Of a stretch of DNA of 8,938 bases, positions 5,693 through 8,938 are shown piece by piece; within the stretch, counting starts at the first letter, position 1, and each line of letters opens with the position of its first letter. The position numbers and the translations under genes were made by a program. The notes below the pieces were generated by a model, which made no database searches, was not told the DNA's origin, and saw only the letters and a list, made by a program, of their open reading frames with translations. The stretch is from Verrucomicrobiota bacterium (GTDB lineage Bacteria > Verrucomicrobiota > Verrucomicrobiia > Chthoniobacterales > UBA10450), in NCBI GenBank assembly GCA_003219335.1, contig QHOF01000095.1, positions 1-8,938 on the forward strand, read 5' to 3'.

Positions 5693-6028
5693 AGCGGATT
5701 CATGGGAGAATCGGCTTTGCTCCGGCTATTTAGTCCCAAACACCTTACGAGCGAGGCCGGCAAAAGGCAAGTTGATCATCCGCCGGTAAAGCAAGTCGAG
5801 ACTCTCACAGTGCAAAGTCCGTCCGGGCACTCCAAATCGGCTCGGAGGAAGTGAAGCAATATCGATCATAAATCTTTTGGCCCAAAGGGGCGCTCGGTAA
5901 ACGCGTTGATCAATTCACCAGCGCCCAGATTCCATCCGCCGTTCGCGCCCCATACACCAATCCCATCGTGCCTTCACGCCCATAAGTTCAAGATTGGAAT
6001 TCCGAATCAATCAAGTCACCATGGTTGC
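5693..6028. other. Gene-poor stretch of 336 bp between divergent operons
   Basis: This interval separates the minus-strand membrane protein gene from the plus-strand DoxX gene and should hold both promoters, but I see no clean -35/-10 pair. The plus-strand frame leading into DoxX is open from 5906 but encodes Pro/His-rich sequence unlike a protein, so it is treated as leader. A doubtful 47-codon minus-strand ORF (5726-5869) lies inside and is listed separately. Short minus-strand open segments around 5868-5980 lie in shifting frames and may be decayed coding DNA or chance. Confidence 0.5.
5726..5869 (-). CDS. Doubtful 47-aa ORF, possibly a gene remnant
   Basis: An ATG at 5869-5867 opens 47 residues, MIDIASLPPSRFGVPGRTL at the start and LARKVFGTK at the end, stopping 33 bp before the membrane protein gene on the same strand. 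The residue composition looks protein-like, and the frame is open about 15 further codons upstream without a start. No family is recognised and no ribosome binding site is evident. It could be a small gene, the C-terminal remnant of a decayed gene, or chance. Confidence 0.2.
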   Translation of the reverse strand: MIDIASLPPSRFGVPGRTLHCESLDLLYRRMINLPFAGLARKVFGTK

Positions 6029-6403
6029 ATGAAAGTCTTAACTATTATTGCTCGCATTCTTCTCGGGCTGATCTTCCTTGTCTTTGGTTCCAACTTTTTC
6101 CTGCATTTCCTCGGGAACCCGCCACCGCCACCAGGCCTGGCGGGTGAATATTTGCATGCGTCTTCCGCCAGCGGCTACATTTACGTCATCGGCGCGTTCC
6201 AAGTTATCGGTGGTTTACTTTTGTTGATCGGGCGTTTCGTTCCGCTCGGCCTGACAATTCTCGGTGCCATGATCGTGAATATTTGGGCTTTTCACATTTT
6301 GATGGCGCCCGCGGGTTTTAGCCCAGCAATCGTTGTCACCATTCTCGAATTATTTCTCGTCTGGCGATACCGCGACGCGTTCGCGGGTATTCTGCGCGCC
6401 TGA
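6029..6403 (+). CDS. DoxX family membrane protein
   Basis: The 124-residue protein starts MKVLTIIARILLGLIFLVFG, the typical DoxX opening (RxxLGxxFxxxG). Four membrane helices are evident at about residues 5-27, 50-67, 70-93 and 98-114, with a short periplasmic loop containing five prolines (31-35) between the first two. GAFQVIGGLLLLIGRFVPLGLTILGAMIVNIWAFH (55-89) matches the conserved central DoxX region. DoxX proteins are four-helix inner-membrane proteins; some act with thiol-redox and superoxide-handling partners, others are uncharacterised. The start was chosen at 6029 because the upstream open frame (from 5906) is not protein-like. The OsmC gene starts eight bases after this stop, so the two are surely cotranscribed, which favours a role in oxidative or electrophile stress. 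No strong ribosome binding site is seen. Confidence 0.9.
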   Translation: MKVLTIIARILLGLIFLVFGSNFFLHFLGNPPPPPGLAGEYLHASSASGYIYVIGAFQVIGGLLLLIGRFVPLGLTILGAMIVNIWAFHILMAPAGFSPAIVVTILELFLVWRYRDAFAGILRA

Positions 6404-6411
6404 TCCGGATT

Positions 6412-6882
6412 ATGAGTAATCAAAACAGCGACAAAAAACCTGACATTGTTGTGCACGGCGATGCCGGCAGCTTTAAGCAGGAAATTATTGCAGGGAAACA
6501 TCGCCTTCTGGCTGATGAACCCGAAAGCGCCGGAGGCGGCGATGCCGGGCCGGATCCATACGATTACTTGCTAGCGAGCCTTGGCGTTTGCACTTCCATG
6601 ACCGTCGGCCTGTACGCGCGCCGGAAAAATTTGCCACTCCAGACGATCAAGGTGTCGCTCTGGCATTCGCGGATTTATGCAAAAGATTGCGAAGAGTGCG
6701 AAACCAGGGAGGGCATGCTGGACCGAATCGACGTCGAAGTCGAACTGAGCGGCGCCTTGACCTCAGAACAGCACGCGAAGCTGATGGAGATCGCCGGTAA
6801 ATGCCCCGTGCACCGCGCCCTCACATCCGAGATCAACATTCGGCTTCGAGCAGCCGAGAAATCGCCTGCACACGACGAGTGA
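6412..6882 (+). CDS. OsmC/Ohr-superfamily peroxidase-like protein
   Basis: The 156-residue protein shows the OsmC fold landmarks: ADEPESAGGGDAGPDPYDYLLASLGVCTSMTVGLYARRKNLPL (34-76), with the peroxidatic-type C60 in LGVCTSMT, and GKCPVHRAL (130-138), with the second conserved C131. These two cysteines reduce organic hydroperoxides in characterised members. The HSRIYAKDCEECE stretch (85-97) adds a CxxC pair (C93, C96), a recognisable feature of a YhfA-like OsmC subgroup that may bind metal or act in redox; its role is not established. No signal peptide, so cytosolic. The gene follows DoxX by eight bases in one operon. Its stop codon lies within a palindrome cluster shared with the converging DUF5069 gene. 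Confidence 0.92.
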   Translation: MSNQNSDKKPDIVVHGDAGSFKQEIIAGKHRLLADEPESAGGGDAGPDPYDYLLASLGVCTSMTVGLYARRKNLPLQTIKVSLWHSRIYAKDCEECETREGMLDRIDVEVELSGALTSEQHAKLMEIAGKCPVHRALTSEINIRLRAAEKSPAHDE

Positions 6883-6933
6883 CGCAGGCGATCCTGTCTG
6901 CGTCGGCCCTTGCAGGCACGATTGCCTGCGTCA
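6861..6933. repeat. GCAGGC palindrome cluster, probable bidirectional terminator
   Basis: Overlapping inverted repeats span the OsmC stop: ATCGCCTGC (6861-6869) with GCAGGCGAT (6884-6892), GACGCAG (6881-6887) with CTGCGTC (6898-6904), GCAGGCA with TGCCTGC around loop CGAT (6912-6929), and a larger pair TGACGCAGGC (6880-6889) with GCCTGCGTCA (6924-6933). They lie between converging genes, the usual place for a shared terminator, but no U-tract follows. The core GCAGGC matches the cluster at 3824-3841. Confidence 0.65.
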
Positions 6934-6938
6934 CTGGC

Positions 6939-7403
6939 TCAGAGCCGTTGCTCTTCCAAGTCGTACACGTCGAACCAGTGATGTACCACTCGGTTACGCG
7001 GAACATACTGCTGGATGTAATCCTCCATGAACTCCTGGAGTTCGAGAGGCAAATCGCTCAGATGCAAATCGCGCTCCTTATTATTCCAAGCGATGATCTC
7101 AGCGCGTGGGCGTTTCCTGGCGTGTTTGCCGATCCACGCTGCGATCTCATCGTCGGTTGCGCCAGTAGCGACTAACGCCCGGAAGTCGTCGTAATTAATC
7201 TCAGCAAATTTTAGCCAGCGCTGATCGAGCGGGCAGTTGGAATGGTATTCGCCCTCCCAGCCAGCGAGCACGGCGCGGCATTTATCCACCGCCCGCGCCG
7301 CCAACACGTAGCCGGCCAGCGTTTCACGCGGGCTGCGCGGGAATTGTTTTCCATCCCGCAGGTCGCGAGCCAGCAACTTCACTTTTTCAAGGTCCTTTTG
7401 CAT
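6939..7403 (-). CDS. DUF5069 domain-containing protein
   Basis: The 154-residue product matches DUF5069 over its length: ARDLRDGKQFPRSPRETLAGYVLAARAVDKCRAVLAGWEGEYHSNCPLD (12-60), with the conserved PRSPRE, DKCRA and Y-x-x-NCPLD signatures, then FRALVATGATDDEIAAWIG (74-92) and a C-terminal WF-containing segment. The family is common in Verrucomicrobiota and Planctomycetota and has no known function; no membrane segment or signal peptide is seen. The ATG at 7403-7401 is preceded by AGGA seven bases away, which supports this start. It lies 37 bp downstream of the SRPBCC gene on the same strand, likely one operon, and converges on the OsmC gene across the palindrome cluster. Confidence 0.9.
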   Translation of the reverse strand: MQKDLEKVKLLARDLRDGKQFPRSPRETLAGYVLAARAVDKCRAVLAGWEGEYHSNCPLDQRWLKFAEINYDDFRALVATGATDDEIAAWIGKHARKRPRAEIIAWNNKERDLHLSDLPLELQEFMEDYIQQYVPRNRVVHHWFDVYDLEEQRL

Positions 7404-7440
7404 ATATGTTTCCTTTCTTAGTTAAGCAGGTTTCATGTTT

Positions 7441-7908
7441 CTATCTTTCGTGGCGTGTGCCTTCTTCGCTCTCGACCAGTCGTTTGAAATTGCTAAGATA
7501 TTCTTCCACTCGTCGCGACAGACTGGGCGGATTAAAAATCGAACGAATCTTCAGCGTCACTTCCGTTTCTTGTTCGGAACGCGGTTCGAAGGAAACAACA
7601 CCCGACATGAAACCATTCGATAAGGTGCGCCAGGCGATCCGGCGGCCGGGAATTTGAAGTACAATCTGGAAGAACCCCTGGGAATCGTCGCTCCCGCCAC
7701 CGATCCAGGTGTAAGAAAAACGCGTGTTGTCAATCCTGCGCACATTCTGAAGCCGCGTGATGAACTTGGGCAGCTCCTCAACACGCGCCCACTGTTGATA
7801 AACCCGCCCGACAGGCGCCTTCACAGTGATCGATTTTCGCGCTGCGTTTATAGGCGCCCGCATCGAATTCGTCGCCTGCCTCGGGTCATCAAACGGAGAA
7901 GCGTCCAT
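7441..7908 (-). CDS. SRPBCC family protein (cyclase/dehydrase-like)
   Basis: The 155-residue protein has the START/Bet v1-like pattern of polyketide cyclase/dehydrase-type SRPBCC proteins: KSITVKAPVGRVYQQWARVEELPKFI (25-50), VRRIDNTRFSYTWIGGG (57-73), IPGRRIAWRTLSN (86-98), SGVVSFEPRSEQETEVTLKI (102-121) and a C-terminal helix RRVEEYLSNFKRLVE. Such proteins bind hydrophobic small molecules; this subgroup is usually uncharacterised. The frame can be entered five codons upstream through a TTG, but the ATG at 7908-7906 has GGGAG four bases before it, so it was chosen. It heads a probable operon with DUF5069 and is divergent from the PAS protein. No signal peptide. Confidence 0.87.
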   Translation of the reverse strand: MDASPFDDPRQATNSMRAPINAARKSITVKAPVGRVYQQWARVEELPKFITRLQNVRRIDNTRFSYTWIGGGSDDSQGFFQIVLQIPGRRIAWRTLSNGFMSGVVSFEPRSEQETEVTLKIRSIFNPPSLSRRVEEYLSNFKRLVESEEGTRHER

Positions 7909-7912
7909 ATTG

Positions 7913-7917
7913 CTCCC
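7913..7917 (-). promoter_or_regulatory. Shine-Dalgarno site (GGGAG) for the SRPBCC gene
   Basis: GGGAG on the minus strand lies four bases before the ATG at 7908-7906 and inside the alternative TTG-initiated reading, so it argues for the ATG start. Spacing is short but usable. Confidence 0.5.
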
Positions 7918-8141
7918 TTGCAAAAACGCGGCTCCACCCGTTTGTGAAATTAAAGGACCACAGGTTGAACACGAGCATCGGATCGTGACGCCGTCGCGAA
8001 CGCCGAAACATCGTGCGCCATGCGCGGCGACGATTGGTTTGAAATTGTCTGGTTTTCATTTCTGATATTTTTCTCTATAGCCAAACGTTAGACACGCGCG
8101 CAATGGGCGACCACGAAGCGGTGGAAGGATTTTTCGGTGTA

Positions 8142-8175
8142 CCTTGAGAGAGAGTCGATAACACCTCTTTCGAGG
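8142..8175 (+). promoter_or_regulatory. Stem-loop in the PAS gene leader
   Basis: As RNA, CCUUGAGAGAG (8142-8152) pairs fully with CUCUUUCGAGG (8165-8175) over 11 bp with two G-U wobbles and a 12-base loop. The right arm runs directly into the Shine-Dalgarno-like GGGAGGA (8174-8180), about 43 bases before the PAS ATG. It could influence translation or transcript stability; no known riboswitch or leader family is recognised. Confidence 0.4.
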
Positions 8176-8222
8176 GAGGAAACAAGAGTGGCGCGACAGC
8201 GGCGGATTGTTAGACTTTCAAC

Positions 8223-8938
8223 ATGCGCACGCCCGATGACGCGACAACAGCGCAAATCCCGGCCGCGGCTTGTCCGGCAGCCGAGGATGACGAAACCGCG
8301 GCAAGATACCTGTTTAAACTATCGCGTGATGTGATCCTTTCGCTGGATCGCTACGGGAACATCCTCTGCATCAATCAGCGCGGCGTGGAATTGAGCGGCT
8401 ATTCAGAAGTGGAATTGCGGAGCGCAAATATTTTTGAACGGCTGCTCCTTCCCCAGGACCGGCAGGCTGCTCGTCAAATGCTTGCGGACCTGGTGGAGGG
8501 CAAAGCGCGGGAATACGAACTGCGCTGGAGAGCAAAAGCGGGCGCCATTGTCCATTTCGACGGCGTATCGGTTCCGCGTCTCTCGGACAGTGGAGAATTT
8601 TTATCCACGCTCTGCACGTTGCGGGACGTGACCGAGCGCAAATACGCGGAAGAAAAACTACGCAAGAGCGAAGAGAAATATCGTGACCTGATTGAGATTT
8701 CACCTGACGCGATCTACGTCGTCGATGCCGATGGGATCTGTGTTTTGGGAAATCGCGCTGGTGCCGAGTTAGCAGGAATCCCGCAGGACGAGCTCGTAGG
8801 CACGCAGGTTAGCGAGACTTACCTCCCGGAAGAACGCCACCTGTTTCGAGAGCGGCTCGAACAATTGAAAGCTGGAGGCACTCTGCGTTTCGAGAGAAAA
8901 TTCGTTCGCAAAAACGGCGAGATTGTTCCCGTGGAGGT
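8223..8938 (+). CDS. PAS-domain signalling protein, probable sensor kinase (3' end cut by window edge)
   Basis: An ATG at 8223 opens a frame that runs to the end of the window, giving 238 visible residues; an in-frame stop at 8211 shows this is the first possible ATG. Residues about 28-138 form one PAS domain (LFKLSRDVILSLDRYGNILCINQRGVELSGYSEVELRS, then FERLLLPQDR and the closing LCTLRDVTERKYAEEKL). A second PAS domain starts at KSEEKYRDLIEISPDAIYVVDADG (about 148-171) and continues with GNRAGAELAGIPQDELVG and FVRKNGEIVPVE at the edge. The DVTERK-type PAC end plus short coiled-coil linker is typical of tandem PAS sensor kinases; a kinase or diguanylate cyclase domain is expected beyond the window but is not visible. 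No membrane segment is seen, so a cytosolic sensor is likely. No Shine-Dalgarno sequence lies just before the ATG; the nearest good one precedes an out-of-frame GTG at 8188. Confidence 0.88.
   Translation, partial: MRTPDDATTAQIPAAACPAAEDDETAARYLFKLSRDVILSLDRYGNILCINQRGVELSGYSEVELRSANIFERLLLPQDRQAARQMLADLVEGKAREYELRWRAKAGAIVHFDGVSVPRLSDSGEFLSTLCTLRDVTERKYAEEKLRKSEEKYRDLIEISPDAIYVVDADGICVLGNRAGAELAGIPQDELVGTQVSETYLPEERHLFRERLEQLKAGGTLRFERKFVRKNGEIVPVE

Larger units (their letters stand above)
7909..8222. other. Divergent intergenic region upstream of the PAS protein
   Basis: This 314-bp region separates the SRPBCC and PAS genes and holds no convincing gene. An AT-rich part (about 8038-8083) contains TTGAAA (8039-8044) and TGATAT (8063-8068) 18 bp apart, a weak plus-strand promoter fit, and a TATAGC further on. 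A stem-loop at 8142-8175 and the purine-rich GGGAGGA at 8174-8180 follow before the PAS start. Confidence 0.45.

Noticed and set aside
5906..6028. 41-residue N-terminal extension of DoxX
   Set aside because: Pro/His-rich, not signal-peptide-like, and absent from DoxX proteins, which start directly with the first membrane helix.
8137..8334. Arg-rich plus-strand ORF overlapping the PAS gene start
   Set aside because: Its composition is typical of an out-of-frame shadow of GC-rich coding DNA and it lies mostly inside the PAS gene; only the well-spaced Shine-Dalgarno site kept it as a finding.

Overview
The window looks like chromosomal DNA from a soil- or sediment-type bacterium with moderately high GC (roughly 55%). 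My best guess is Verrucomicrobiota, with Acidobacteriota or a related phylum as the alternative. The reasons are the gene families present (DUF5069, DUF899 pairs, an ECF42-type sigma factor with a YCII/DGPF protein, an OsmC with an extra CxxC), the patchy use of Shine-Dalgarno sites, and short GC-rich palindromes between genes. This placement is inference. I see no rRNA, tRNA, CRISPR array, transposase or phage gene.

Region 1 (1-3112, all on the minus strand, read right to left) is a stress-type regulatory cluster. An ECF42-like sigma factor with a TPR-like C-terminal extension is followed by a YCII/DGPF-domain protein, a 62-residue membrane peptide beginning MCPVCL, and two tandem DUF899 thioredoxin-fold paralogues, the last cut by the window edge. 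A candidate ECF-type promoter (TGTCCA-17 bp-CGTC) lies just upstream of the YCII gene. This suggests that the sigma factor drives the four downstream genes.

Region 2 (3113-4745, plus strand) starts with a divergent intergenic region holding a tandem TTTGACG repeat. It then has a YjlB-like cupin and a phosphoenolpyruvate mutase/isocitrate lyase-like enzyme. Four consecutive small palindromes separate these two genes.

Region 3 (4861-5692, minus strand) has a small membrane protein followed by a helical DUF6483-like protein. Both are of unknown function. A gene-poor stretch (5693-6028) precedes the next operon and holds only a doubtful 47-codon ORF.

Region 4 (6029-7908) has two converging gene pairs. 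DoxX plus an OsmC-type peroxidase lie on the plus strand, and an SRPBCC-domain protein plus a DUF5069 protein lie on the minus strand. They meet at a cluster of GCAGGC palindromes of the same kind as in region 2.

Region 5 (7909-8938) is a leader region with a good stem-loop, then the start of a multi-PAS signalling protein, probably a sensor kinase, that runs off the window.

Overall this is a set of small redox/detoxification-type proteins (DUF899, DoxX, OsmC, cupin, YCII, SRPBCC) around one ECF sigma factor. I do not see a clearly new defence or mobile system. The least familiar items are the MCPVCL membrane peptide overlapping a DUF899 gene and the dispersed palindrome clusters.
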